From NCBI RefSeq assembly GCF_900142215.1, contig NZ_FRAC01000008.1, forward strand, positions 346,878-410,877: 64,000 bases of DNA, in the 5' to 3' direction. Origin of the DNA: Anaerocolumna jejuensis DSM 15929. GTDB taxonomy: Bacteria; Bacillota; Clostridia; Lachnospirales; Lachnospiraceae. The position numbers and the translations under genes were made by a program. The notes beneath the pieces were generated by a model that was given only the letters and a program-made list of their open reading frames with translations, did not search any database and was not told the origin of the DNA. Positions 52,118 to 61,349 of the stretch are shown one piece after another; position 1 is the stretch's first letter, and the number at the start of each line of letters is the position of its first letter.

Positions 52118-54784
52118 TCAAGTCATAGGTACCCGGCTGACGTGAATTTTTACCTGTCCTGTAATCCCGGACGGACTCTTTGGCTCTTCTGGAGAAAACA
52201 TTGTCGGACCGCACATTTTAAAAACCTCTCTCTCCAATGTAGTTGCCACTTCAATAACAACATCATTTTCTCCCTCTTGCACAAATTTTGATATGTCATA
52301 CCGGTAAGCCGGCACAATCTGAATCCCCGTACTCACTCCATTAATAAATACCTCTACTCCTTCTGCGGCATCGGTAATTTCTAAAATCACCCTGGATAAA
52401 TCTTTTACATAAAACTTATTTTTATACTGCACTAAGCCCGAAAATGCAGGCTCTTCTTCTGCCAGTCTGTCCGGAAGGGATACCTCTTTTTCCTTTGTAA
52501 AATCAGGGTAGTCTATACTTCGGCATATCGCACGTTTCCAATTCTTATTGAAAGGAAGCTCCTCCATTTCCGTCTGATAAGGTATTTCCGTATATTTTTT
52601 TTCTATAATTCCAGGCTCATCAAATATTATAATCAAACTTTTCCGTGGCTCCAGAGATACCTGAAAACGGGTAGTGTCTTTGCCGCTTTCCAGCATTTCT
52701 ATTTCCTCGATTCGATTATCCCATGCATTGTATACATAGCACGCCCCTGTCTGGGGAACAGTAATGAATCCTGTATATGTCTCATCTGCTTCATTTACAA
52801 AATAATAGATATCATTTTCCTTTCGGTAGTGAAGATAACGCATCCGATTATTTTCAGGAGACAATTTAATTTCTTCAAGGCCTGCTTTCTTTAAATATTC
52901 TATAAGCTCTTCCAAAGGAACAACAGTACAGGATTGAAGGCTCTCCAAAATGGAATCGTCTCCGTTATAAATACCTTTTGGCAGTTCCTGAAGAAAAACT
53001 ACCGGAAATCCATTTTCATGAAGATGCAGAACTTCTTCAGCCAATTCGAAAGAAATATATTCTGCATAGGGAATAAGCAAAGCCTTATATTCTTGTGTAT
53101 GTATCTTTAATATACTGCCTGCTTTTGTCCGGTAACGTTCCTTTTCCAGAAATACATCTGCCGGAATAAAATCATAGTCAATTTGGTTATCTGCAAGTAA
53201 ATGAGCTGGTTTCTGCATAAGCATATAATTACCGGTCCACTCTGCTTCACCGTGATACAAAATTGCTGTATTTGATATATGCCAGCCTCCGCTGATCAAC
53301 CCGCAAATTCGATTTATATAACGCATTAAAGCTCCGAAATGGCGGTACTGCGGATCATTTCCATTTGCGTAAAAATGCGGCGGGCAGTCAGCATCCGGGT
53401 AGGCCTTACCGCTAAACGCATGGGGAACAAAGTGGTTAACTCCCCTGACCATAAAATGGTCAGCAAGGTATTTTTCCAGCTGGACCCCTTCCGACCAGCC
53501 GTAAGCTCCAAAAATTTCACACATAGTACGGCCTTTTTTCCGTGGGTCAATTACTCCCATGGATGCTCCCAATTTTCCTAAAGCATAGTGATAAAATTCT
53601 CCGTCTCTTTTTCCTGCCATAGGTCCGGGGATCTCTGCCTCTTCTCCCTGAGGATATACCTGTCCGCCTATATTATCAATTCCTGCCATGTCCTGCCCTG
53701 ATAATGCCCTAAAAAAATGTCCAAGGCTGGAGCTGGTACGTGCATGCTGGTTATTATCTTCAATGATATGGCCTATATATTCCACCCCATGCTCCCTGCA
53801 CCAGTTTCCTATCTGCATTGAAAAGTTCTTTTCCACAAGACGTGTTACGGCATCCATATAGGCATACCGTACCTCTGCCGCAGCCTTGTTTTTCACATCC
53901 AGCTTATCCCATAGCAAAGGCATCCATTTCTTATAGGCTGCTCCCAGTCGTTTTTCCAGCTCGGATTCTATTTCCTGGCTCCAGGGAAGGTCCTGGTCCG
54001 TTCCAAGTAAATTTTCCTGAGGATACAAATGGCCGTTTCCAAGCTCTGGCTCATCTGAAAAGAATCCTGCAATTACAGTTCCAAAATCTTCTTTATAATG
54101 CTTATAATGAGGTTCATATACTTCATCGATTAAAACCCGGCAGGAGTTTTTGTCCAACATATTAATATAGTTTCTTCTCGGCCCCATATTTCTTGTAAGG
54201 ACGCAGAAACATATTTTCCACTTACCTGCTGGCGCATCCCATATAAGATTATTTCCTACTATATATTTTTCCAGAGATACCGGTTCTCCTATGCCTGACT
54301 GGTATGCCGTTATGCTTAAAAATTTATTATCTGTAAATTCTCTTAACTGTGCAGGTTTTTTAATCATAGCCTCTTCCATTTTATTTTTCCGGAATTTCGG
54401 CCAGAGGTATTCTTCCACATTAATTTCTGTTTTTCCCTCTGCCTCTGCAAATTGGCATAGGATACTCTGACGGCAAAGTTCTGCAGGTGCATTCTCCATT
54501 GCCCCATTAGCGTATCCCGTAGGAAAATGACTGTCATCAAGAATCCATACTTTCATTTTCCGTTTCCTTGCTTCATCCAGAATAATATCCATGTCCTCCC
54601 ACCATTTCGGCCCGGCAAAATCCGGATGTGGCCGGCTCTCCACACAGACAGCCCGGATTCCGCAGTTATAAATAGCTTCCATGTACTTCCTCAAAACTTC
54701 TTCCTCTTCACCGTGCTGCCAAAAAAAGGGCAATACGTAATTATCTTCTTTATTCTCAAGATTATTCTTAATAGTACGGTTCAT
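52118..54784 (-). CDS. Large glycoside hydrolase, probably GH106-like (alpha-L-rhamnosidase type)
   Basis: An 888-residue cytoplasmic protein (no signal peptide). The N-terminal barrel region has IRAVCVESRPHPDFAGPKWW and WILDDSHFPTGYANG, then FFSDEPELGNGHLY with acidic residues fit for catalysis; a C-terminal jelly-roll (about 790-888) has EVFINGVSTGIQIVP. The combination resembles GH106 rhamnosidases and related unclassified glycosidases. The ATG follows AAGGAG. It sits between a two-component system and an oligosaccharide transporter, so it most likely cleaves the imported sugar inside the cell. GH family assignment is inference from motifs. Confidence 0.75.
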   Translation of the reverse strand: MNRTIKNNLENKEDNYVLPFFWQHGEEEEVLRKYMEAIYNCGIRAVCVESRPHPDFAGPKWWEDMDIILDEARKRKMKVWILDDSHFPTGYANGAMENAPAELCRQSILCQFAEAEGKTEINVEEYLWPKFRKNKMEEAMIKKPAQLREFTDNKFLSITAYQSGIGEPVSLEKYIVGNNLIWDAPAGKWKICFCVLTRNMGPRRNYINMLDKNSCRVLIDEVYEPHYKHYKEDFGTVIAGFFSDEPELGNGHLYPQENLLGTDQDLPWSQEIESELEKRLGAAYKKWMPLLWDKLDVKNKAAAEVRYAYMDAVTRLVEKNFSMQIGNWCREHGVEYIGHIIEDNNQHARTSSSLGHFFRALSGQDMAGIDNIGGQVYPQGEEAEIPGPMAGKRDGEFYHYALGKLGASMGVIDPRKKGRTMCEIFGAYGWSEGVQLEKYLADHFMVRGVNHFVPHAFSGKAYPDADCPPHFYANGNDPQYRHFGALMRYINRICGLISGGWHISNTAILYHGEAEWTGNYMLMQKPAHLLADNQIDYDFIPADVFLEKERYRTKAGSILKIHTQEYKALLIPYAEYISFELAEEVLHLHENGFPVVFLQELPKGIYNGDDSILESLQSCTVVPLEELIEYLKKAGLEEIKLSPENNRMRYLHYRKENDIYYFVNEADETYTGFITVPQTGACYVYNAWDNRIEEIEMLESGKDTTRFQVSLEPRKSLIIIFDEPGIIEKKYTEIPYQTEMEELPFNKNWKRAICRSIDYPDFTKEKEVSLPDRLAEEEPAFSGLVQYKNKFYVKDLSRVILEITDAAEGVEVFINGVSTGIQIVPAYRYDISKFVQEGENDVVIEVATTLEREVFKMCGPTMFSPEEPKSPSGITGQVKIHVSRVPMT

Positions 54785-54954
54785 GACATATGCTCCTTAT
54801 CTGTTTATTGCCTTACCTGTTTATTGCCTTACCTGCTATTATCTAATCTAATTATTGACTTTCCTATTCTATTATAATTAACATGGATTATTTTAACTAA
54901 CTCTTTCCTTTACGAAATATACGCATATTTTTACTAAACTGCCTTTTTAGTGAT

Positions 54955-56538
54955 TTACCTGCCGCTTCTGTAGTGGCAACGAAATTGTGCCGGAGTCTCC
55001 CCATTTTTTTCCCTGAATACCTTTGAAAAATAGGCCCAGTTACTGTAACCCACTGAAAATGCAATTTCTCCTATAGTCCTATCTGTTTCCTTTAATAACC
55101 GTTTTGCTTCCTGTATCCGTTTCTGCGTTATATATTCCGTTAGTTGTACACCGGTTTCCTGTTTAAAAATACGGGACAGGTAATCGCAGCTAAGGTAAAC
55201 ATATTCAGCCAGCTGCTTTCTGTTTAGCTCCTCATTCAGATTAGCTTTAATATACTGTTTGACACGGGTTATGACTTTATCCTTATTTGCAGCCAATTCC
55301 ACATAAGCAGAGGCTTTTTGAATCATATAATATGCCCAGCATTTAAAATCTCTGACTGAATTTGTGGCGGATTTGTATAATTTTAAGGACTCTTCATCCT
55401 GAAACAAAAGATGTGCCTGTACTCCTTTCCGGTCAACTGCTATATAAAAGGCCTGCAATACATCGTGAAATATGTTATTTAACACCTCACCGTTTACCCT
55501 GTTTTCACATGCCAGATTATTAACATAAATTTCAATTTCATTGTAGGCTTTCTCATAATTACCTTCTGTAAATAAATCTGTCCAGTATTCAATATTTGGC
55601 CTGGTATAATTTATTGTCTGAACAGACCTATAATCAAAAACCCCTGCATATTCCGTGACATTATTTCTTTCCAGCTGCAATAGCTTTTCATATTGCCGGG
55701 CAAGCTCTCCTGATTCTCTGAATTCCCCCATATAACAAGCTGCCAGTAAATTATGTTTCTTTCTGCAGTTCCTGACGAAGCTATTACAGCCTTCCCTAAG
55801 CTTTTTGTCATATTCCTGAAAATCACCTGCACAGCTGATTATTGACAAAAGGCAGTTATCATGGTATGCCAGCACCACCTGCTCCCATTCATTATACTCC
55901 GCTTCCTGTAAAGAGTACTGAAGTGTTTCAGCTAAATCCGTCCAATCTCTGTTTGTATCGGAGGCAAAGACCTCGAACAGAATTGGCAGATAACGGTTAT
56001 TTTCATTAAATACTAAATGCTCCCGCTGAGCCTGCCCCATGATTGCAGTACTGTCCTGGTCAATTTCTTTACTCAGCACCGCCCTCCAGAAATGCTGTAC
56101 CCGACTTCGCTCTGCTTCATTCCAATAGCCTGCCAGACGTACATTTTTTTCTTTTTCCCGCTTTTCTATAACAGTCTGAACGGCCTTCTGAAATACTTCC
56201 AGCAATTCTCCCTGCTCAATAGGTTTTAAAAGATATTCGATAACTCCCAATTCAATAGCCTGTTTGGCATAGTGAAACTCCGCATAGCTCGTTAAAAGAA
56301 TGCTCACAGGTGTCAGCTTTTTATCCTTTACCCATTTCAACAGGTCGAAACCGCTCCCTTTTGGCATCTCTACATCACAGAGTATGATATGGATTTCCTG
56401 TTCCTCAAATACTTTCTGGGCCTGTTTCATACTGTATGCAGTGTATACCTTGTCCACCCCTAGTTTTTTCCAGTCCACAGTGCATTTCACTCCCTCTGCG
56501 CAAAGCACCTCGTCATCAACGATCAATACCTGAATCAT
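54955..56538 (-). CDS. AraC-type response regulator (YesN-like), locus 2
   Basis: A 527-residue regulator: receiver domain with DDE at 8-10 and phospho-acceptor D55 (LCDVEMPKGSG), a long variable middle, and C-terminal AraC motifs (about 420-520) with LAEYVYLSCDYLSRIFKQET and GYSNWAYFSKVFREKNG. The ATG at 56536-56538 has GGAGG upstream; an earlier frame extension lacks it. It pairs with the kinase 70 bases upstream. Confidence 0.93.
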   Translation of the reverse strand: MIQVLIVDDEVLCAEGVKCTVDWKKLGVDKVYTAYSMKQAQKVFEEQEIHIILCDVEMPKGSGFDLLKWVKDKKLTPVSILLTSYAEFHYAKQAIELGVIEYLLKPIEQGELLEVFQKAVQTVIEKREKEKNVRLAGYWNEAERSRVQHFWRAVLSKEIDQDSTAIMGQAQREHLVFNENNRYLPILFEVFASDTNRDWTDLAETLQYSLQEAEYNEWEQVVLAYHDNCLLSIISCAGDFQEYDKKLREGCNSFVRNCRKKHNLLAACYMGEFRESGELARQYEKLLQLERNNVTEYAGVFDYRSVQTINYTRPNIEYWTDLFTEGNYEKAYNEIEIYVNNLACENRVNGEVLNNIFHDVLQAFYIAVDRKGVQAHLLFQDEESLKLYKSATNSVRDFKCWAYYMIQKASAYVELAANKDKVITRVKQYIKANLNEELNRKQLAEYVYLSCDYLSRIFKQETGVQLTEYITQKRIQEAKRLLKETDRTIGEIAFSVGYSNWAYFSKVFREKNGETPAQFRCHYRSGR

Positions 56539-56608
56539 TTTATCCTCCATATACATATAGCATAAATAAGTTATTGGAAACATTTTAAAGTAACGGTAAA
56601 GTAATTTT

Positions 56609-58381
56609 TCACTGCTTAACCTGAGGCTGGTCTTTCTTTTCCGTATTGATTTCCCTGGGCAGCAAAATCTTTACATAAGCCCCTCCTGTTACTTCGTGGT
56701 TGGCAAAGGTAAGACATGCCATATCCCCATAGATCAGGTTCACTCTTTGGCGGACATTATATATTCCGAAGTGCTCTCCCTTTTCATCAAATATCCGCTT
56801 TTTATATTTCAAGGATTCCATTACTTTCTCGGAATATCCATCTCCAGAGTCCCACACTTCAATGCAGATATAGGGAATATCTTTGAGTTCACAGCTTTTC
56901 ACCTTAATATAGATTTCCGTGATCTCACCTGCTACTACCTGATATTTTACCGTATTTTCTATAAATGTCTGGATAATCAATGGAGGAACCATAACATCAA
57001 GAACAGAATCCTCAATATCAAATTGACAATTAATACTGTTCAAAAACCGCAGTTTCTGAATCCGGAGATAATTTTTAATATAATCAATTTCTTTATACAG
57101 GCAGTCCAGGGAATTTCCCTCCATTGTATAGCGAAGATGATTTCCCAGATACGTAGTCATTTCCTGCACCAGATTATTTTTGTCCATAAGGGATAAATTA
57201 TGAATAACATTCAGGCAATTGATGTAAAAATGCGGATTTACCTGAAGCTTCAGATACTGCAGCTCTGCTTTCTGCCTTTGCTCCTTTTCCTCATAAATGT
57301 CTATTTTCAATGACTTAATCTGCTCAATCATAGTATCAAAGGTCTTATTCAAAATTACATATTCATCACATACCTTATTTGATTTCAGCCTGACTTCCAG
57401 GTTTCCGCTGCCCAGGCTTTTCATAGCCCGGATTAATAAGTCCATTGGTTTAATAATCCAGTTTCTCATTGCCAATATAAACAATATAAGAAAAACGACC
57501 TGAAAAAGATATAAAAGGCGGATAAAATTCTGAATGGAATTGAGACCTTCCAAAATATGATTATCACGTATCAAAGCTACCATGCTATAATTACCGCATT
57601 TTGAATTTGCAGAAAGCAGCAGGTATTTCTTCCCTTCCCCGACTATATTGTAGGGCTTGTTCTGATCATTGAGTAAAAGAGATTTATTTAATTCCATCAG
57701 TGAATTTCCATACTCTTTTCCTGAATTATCACAAAAGGTTATATACTCCATATCTCCGAAACCGTCCGACCTGAATTTTTGTACCAGCTTATCAACCTTG
57801 GCGCAGCCCCCCATATAAATATTGTTTACTCTTAAAATACGGACAAGATAATACTCACCATTTACTTCCATCCCAAACCATTTCCCTTTATTATTAAGAA
57901 GTGTCTTTTCATCCTTTACAGCAGCCTTAATCATTTTACGGATATATTTTTGTTCTCCTCCGCTGATATCAAATTTTACCGCATCTATAAACGTATCTTT
58001 TCCGCTGAAATATACAAATAAGTTATCAATAAATCCATAGGTAGGCAGTACATTTTCCATATCCCTCTTCATCCGAGCCTGGGCTGTATAGTAATTCACT
58101 TCATTATCTGTGTACTCTATAGTAGCCATATTTTCCGATAACTGAAGTCCAACCCAATAATTCTCAACATTCTTAAATACATCATCAACACGGTTCATAT
58201 ACATTTTAAGCATTTTTTGGTTCGTCCCGGCCGCCTGTTTTCTGACCACGTTAATGGCGTATATATTACTAAACAGCAGGATAAGCAATAGAACAAAGAC
58301 GATGGAAAAGACTACAAAAATAATTCGAAAACGGATGGACTTAGTCGGTATATGTATCTTTTTTATAAGTTTCATCTTCAT
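56609..58381 (-). CDS. Sensor histidine kinase (YesM-like), locus 2
   Basis: A 590-residue membrane kinase: helix at about 18-40, extracellular Cache-like domain, helix at about 285-310, HAMP, then QLKVNPHFYINCLNVIHNLS-type histidine motif (written in short: NPHF) and an ATPase domain (ENTVKYQ; WDSGDGYS). Same architecture as the locus 1 kinase. First gene of locus 2; the start has GGGAG upstream. The 361-base gap before it (58382-58742) holds AT-rich DNA and the terminator at 58678. Confidence 0.92.
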   Translation of the reverse strand: MKMKLIKKIHIPTKSIRFRIIFVVFSIVFVLLLILLFSNIYAINVVRKQAAGTNQKMLKMYMNRVDDVFKNVENYWVGLQLSENMATIEYTDNEVNYYTAQARMKRDMENVLPTYGFIDNLFVYFSGKDTFIDAVKFDISGGEQKYIRKMIKAAVKDEKTLLNNKGKWFGMEVNGEYYLVRILRVNNIYMGGCAKVDKLVQKFRSDGFGDMEYITFCDNSGKEYGNSLMELNKSLLLNDQNKPYNIVGEGKKYLLLSANSKCGNYSMVALIRDNHILEGLNSIQNFIRLLYLFQVVFLILFILAMRNWIIKPMDLLIRAMKSLGSGNLEVRLKSNKVCDEYVILNKTFDTMIEQIKSLKIDIYEEKEQRQKAELQYLKLQVNPHFYINCLNVIHNLSLMDKNNLVQEMTTYLGNHLRYTMEGNSLDCLYKEIDYIKNYLRIQKLRFLNSINCQFDIEDSVLDVMVPPLIIQTFIENTVKYQVVAGEITEIYIKVKSCELKDIPYICIEVWDSGDGYSEKVMESLKYKKRIFDEKGEHFGIYNVRQRVNLIYGDMACLTFANHEVTGGAYVKILLPREINTEKKDQPQVKQ

Positions 58382-58677
58382 ATTCTCTTCTCCCTATGCA
58401 AATATTACAACTGTTTTTTCTTCTATAGTTATTCTATTTATATTTTACAGAAAATTCAACAAAATTCATACTCCTTATTTAAACAAAAGATACTCACATC
58501 TTTACATTTCTTATTTTTACATTTTTTATTAAGAATTAATCCATAAACTCTGGGATATCTCTGCTTTTCTTAGATACCTGTTTTTCCCATTTGCTACTTC
58601 TTTTTATTGTATATTTTTTCTGCTTGCCAATATAATCTCTATCCATATTGGTTTCGATGCCGGAAGCAATAAAAAAT

Positions 58678-58712
58678 GCAGCCGCAAACAAATTTCCTTT
58701 GTTTGCGGCTGC
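58678..58712 (-). terminator. Terminator of the Lys/Ala-rich protein gene
   Basis: Perfect 15-base arms GCAGCCGCAAACAAA / TTTGTTTGCGGCTGC with a five-base loop, followed on the minus strand by ATTTTTTATT. Confidence 0.9.
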
Positions 58713-58742
58713 GCTCTATTGTAGTAAAGTTTAGTCTATTAA

Positions 58743-60221
58743 TTACTTTTTTTCACTGGCAATATTAATAACCTTAACACTGTATTTTGCCTGGTCATCA
58801 ATTGAATTTATAGCCTTTGCCTGCTTTTCCGTAAGCCCGTAGGATTTATCCAATTCCTTTAATATCTGCTGCTTAATAGAACCCAGGTTTTTTTCAATGC
58901 CAAGCTCTTTTGCCCGGGCAATATGTACATCATACCGGTCAAGACCCTTTAAAAGTGAATCCAGGGCTTCCGGGTATTTCTTCATCTCAATATTGTTATA
59001 ATAGGAATTCAATTCCTTATTAACATACATGGTGGTCATTATTCTATCATAGGTCTTTTGGTCCTGCTTCTTAACACTAATCCCATAGATATCGTAATAT
59101 GCTTCCGTGTATCTTCCTCTGGAATACTCCAGGCTTGCATTTTTTACATCAAGGCTATAGGAATATGTCTTAGTCCCTACAATTACAACACCAGCTATCA
59201 AAATAAAAAATGTCATGATAAACACTACGCCAAGGGTATTTAATTTTACCTTATCATCCGGATCGGGAGGTGTCTGTTCCTTTTTGGCCTGTTTCTCCTG
59301 CTGCTTCATTGCAGCTTTATCTGCGGCCGCTTTCCTTTTTTCAGCCTTCTGGGCATCGGAAGCTTTCTTCTTTTCCAGCTTTGCAGCAGCTTTTTTGGCC
59401 TTTTCCTCTTTTTTCTTAGCGATTTTAGCCTTTTCTTCTTCTGTCAGTAATTCCTCGGCAGGCTTCTTTTCTTCCTTTTTAGCCTTGGCTGCATTTGCTT
59501 TAGCTTCTTTATTCTTCTCTGCCTTTTCTTTGGCCTTTGCCAGCTTGGCTGCCTTTTTTTCAGCTTTTATTTCTGCCCTGGATTTTTTATTCCCTTCCCC
59601 TTTACCATTCTGTTCGTCTTTCGAAAGCTTTTTACCTGAAAATCCTGATTTCTCTTCAGAGTTTCCTTCCATAGCAGAGATATCGATATTTTCTAACAGC
59701 TCTTCATCCTCAAGCCTGTCCATTGCACTGAGGGCATCGGAGAAAACATCTCCCATACTATCAAGGTTCTTGGATTTGGAAGGTGCATTATTATTAGCTT
59801 CCAGTACCTTATCCGCAGCAAAACTGTCGGTTGCCTCCTCTGCTTGATGGACTTGATTACTATCCAAATCAAAATCATCAATAGAGAAAATAGGATCCAT
59901 CTCTTCTTTCGCAGCGGATTTTTCTGCTTTAACAGGTTCTTGTGCCTTAGCAGCTTCTACTGCCTTTACAGGCTCTGCTGCTTTTGCAGGTTCTACTGCT
60001 TTTGCAGGTTCTTCAGCTTTAACCTGATTTGACGGCTGCGGGCCATTGCCTTTTTTCTGCTTTTCGTCCTGGGCAGATATCATATCCAACAGTGCCAGAA
60101 GATCCTCATCCGCATCCTCCATATCGGAGGATTCGTCTAAACGGCTGTAGATATCATCATTTCTCAAATTATTATCTTTTGTCTCCCCATTATTGTCAAA
60201 TATATCTTTCTCATCACTCAT
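58743..60221 (-). CDS. Lys/Ala/Glu-rich single-pass membrane protein of unknown function
   Basis: A 492-residue protein. Acidic start (MSDEKDIFDNNGETKDNN), an EPAKAVEPAKAAEPVKA-type repeat (about 68-108), a very basic Lys/Ala coiled-coil-like stretch (about 205-320), one membrane helix (LGVVFIMTFFILIAGVVIVG, about 330-350) and a C-terminal extracytoplasmic helical domain (about 355-485) with SLEYSRGRYTEAYYDIYGIS, TPR-like in feel. No family recognised. It follows CheV by 112 bases in the same direction, which might link it to chemotaxis or cell-pole organisation. Confidence 0.75.
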   Translation of the reverse strand: MSDEKDIFDNNGETKDNNLRNDDIYSRLDESSDMEDADEDLLALLDMISAQDEKQKKGNGPQPSNQVKAEEPAKAVEPAKAAEPVKAVEAAKAQEPVKAEKSAAKEEMDPIFSIDDFDLDSNQVHQAEEATDSFAADKVLEANNNAPSKSKNLDSMGDVFSDALSAMDRLEDEELLENIDISAMEGNSEEKSGFSGKKLSKDEQNGKGEGNKKSRAEIKAEKKAAKLAKAKEKAEKNKEAKANAAKAKKEEKKPAEELLTEEEKAKIAKKKEEKAKKAAAKLEKKKASDAQKAEKRKAAADKAAMKQQEKQAKKEQTPPDPDDKVKLNTLGVVFIMTFFILIAGVVIVGTKTYSYSLDVKNASLEYSRGRYTEAYYDIYGISVKKQDQKTYDRIMTTMYVNKELNSYYNNIEMKKYPEALDSLLKGLDRYDVHIARAKELGIEKNLGSIKQQILKELDKSYGLTEKQAKAINSIDDQAKYSVKVINIASEKK

Positions 60222-60333
60222 TTACGTATATGGCCTTTCTCTTACTATCTTTTGTACTAATCCAACCAATATATCTATTATCAAAGCTTATATATAAAGA
60301 TATCGGCAATATCCGTATATTTCTAAACCCCGA

Positions 60334-61230
60334 TTATGCATTTACCAGACTATCTATTACTTCAATTAAAGTACCGATTTCCGGTTTCGTTATCTGGGCA
60401 TCTGCTCCCACTGATTTTCCTTTTATCCTCATTTCATCATTGATTAAAGAAGAAAAAATAACTACTGGCAATTCCTTCAGTTGTTTATCTGACTTAATCA
60501 GCTTTGTCAAATGATGTCCATCCATTTGGGGCATTTCAATATCGGTTATGACACATTTAATCTTATCAAAAACAGTACCTTCGTTTTTGAATCCTTCTAT
60601 GGTCTCCCATGCTTCGGCACCGTTTTCCTGCATAATTAGATTAGAAAAACCGGCCTTCTCCAGAAAATCTTTTATTAACTTACTTAACAAGGGAGAATCC
60701 TCAGCAATTAAAATGGGCACATCGTTTCTTTTTCTATCATGTAAATGGCTTAGATCAGACATTTTAAGCCCAGTTTCCGGATTAATATCCGCTATGATCC
60801 TTTCAAAATCCAAAATGGCAATTAATTTATTTTCCCATTTTAAAATACCCGTTGCAGAAGAATTTATAGTCTTATCCGGTTTATTAATATCTTCCCAGGA
60901 TACACGATGAATTCCAACAACTCCATGAACATGAAAAGCTATATTTAATTTATTGAAATTCGTAACAACATTCATATGGCTTGTTTTATCACTGTTTTCA
61001 TTTTCTGTGACATGAAGTGCTTTTGCTAAATCCACTAATGTAATGATATCTTCCCTTGGCATAAAAATGCCTTCGATAAAGGGGTGCGCATTGGGAATTG
61101 GTGTTGGTTTCTGGTAGGGCAATATCTCTCGGACCTTTGCCACATTTATTCCATAGAAATTATCTCCAATCTTAAATTCCAAAATTTCCAATTCGTTCGT
61201 TCCAGTTTCTAGCAAAACTCCTGCTTCCAT
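60334..61230 (-). CDS. cheV: Chemotaxis protein CheV (CheW-receiver fusion)
   Basis: A 298-residue CheV. The CheW-like domain (about 15-155; LEFKIGDNFYGINVAKVREI) couples receptors to CheA; the receiver (about 172-295) has DSP near its start, the phospho-acceptor Asp in CVITDIEMPQMDG and K in the ITKPE position. CheV adapts the array to attractants. No other chemotaxis gene is in the window. It suggests a motile host or one using the array for another purpose. Confidence 0.93.
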   Translation of the reverse strand: MEAGVLLETGTNELEILEFKIGDNFYGINVAKVREILPYQKPTPIPNAHPFIEGIFMPREDIITLVDLAKALHVTENENSDKTSHMNVVTNFNKLNIAFHVHGVVGIHRVSWEDINKPDKTINSSATGILKWENKLIAILDFERIIADINPETGLKMSDLSHLHDRKRNDVPILIAEDSPLLSKLIKDFLEKAGFSNLIMQENGAEAWETIEGFKNEGTVFDKIKCVITDIEMPQMDGHHLTKLIKSDKQLKELPVVIFSSLINDEMRIKGKSVGADAQITKPEIGTLIEVIDSLVNA

Positions 61231-61349
61231 ATTTGGCCTCCCTAAGCTCTTTCCCCATAGTTTTTTCTTTTTAGGTTAATCATATTATAGTATAAATTTC
61301 TACAAAATTCAAACTTATTATACAAATAGTGTTAATTACCTATACAAGG

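Noticed and set aside
59215..59847. 210-codon plus-strand frame opposite the Lys/Ala-rich protein gene
   Set aside because: Phe/Ser/Ala-rich mirror of the Lys/Ala-rich coding strand; no ribosome binding site.
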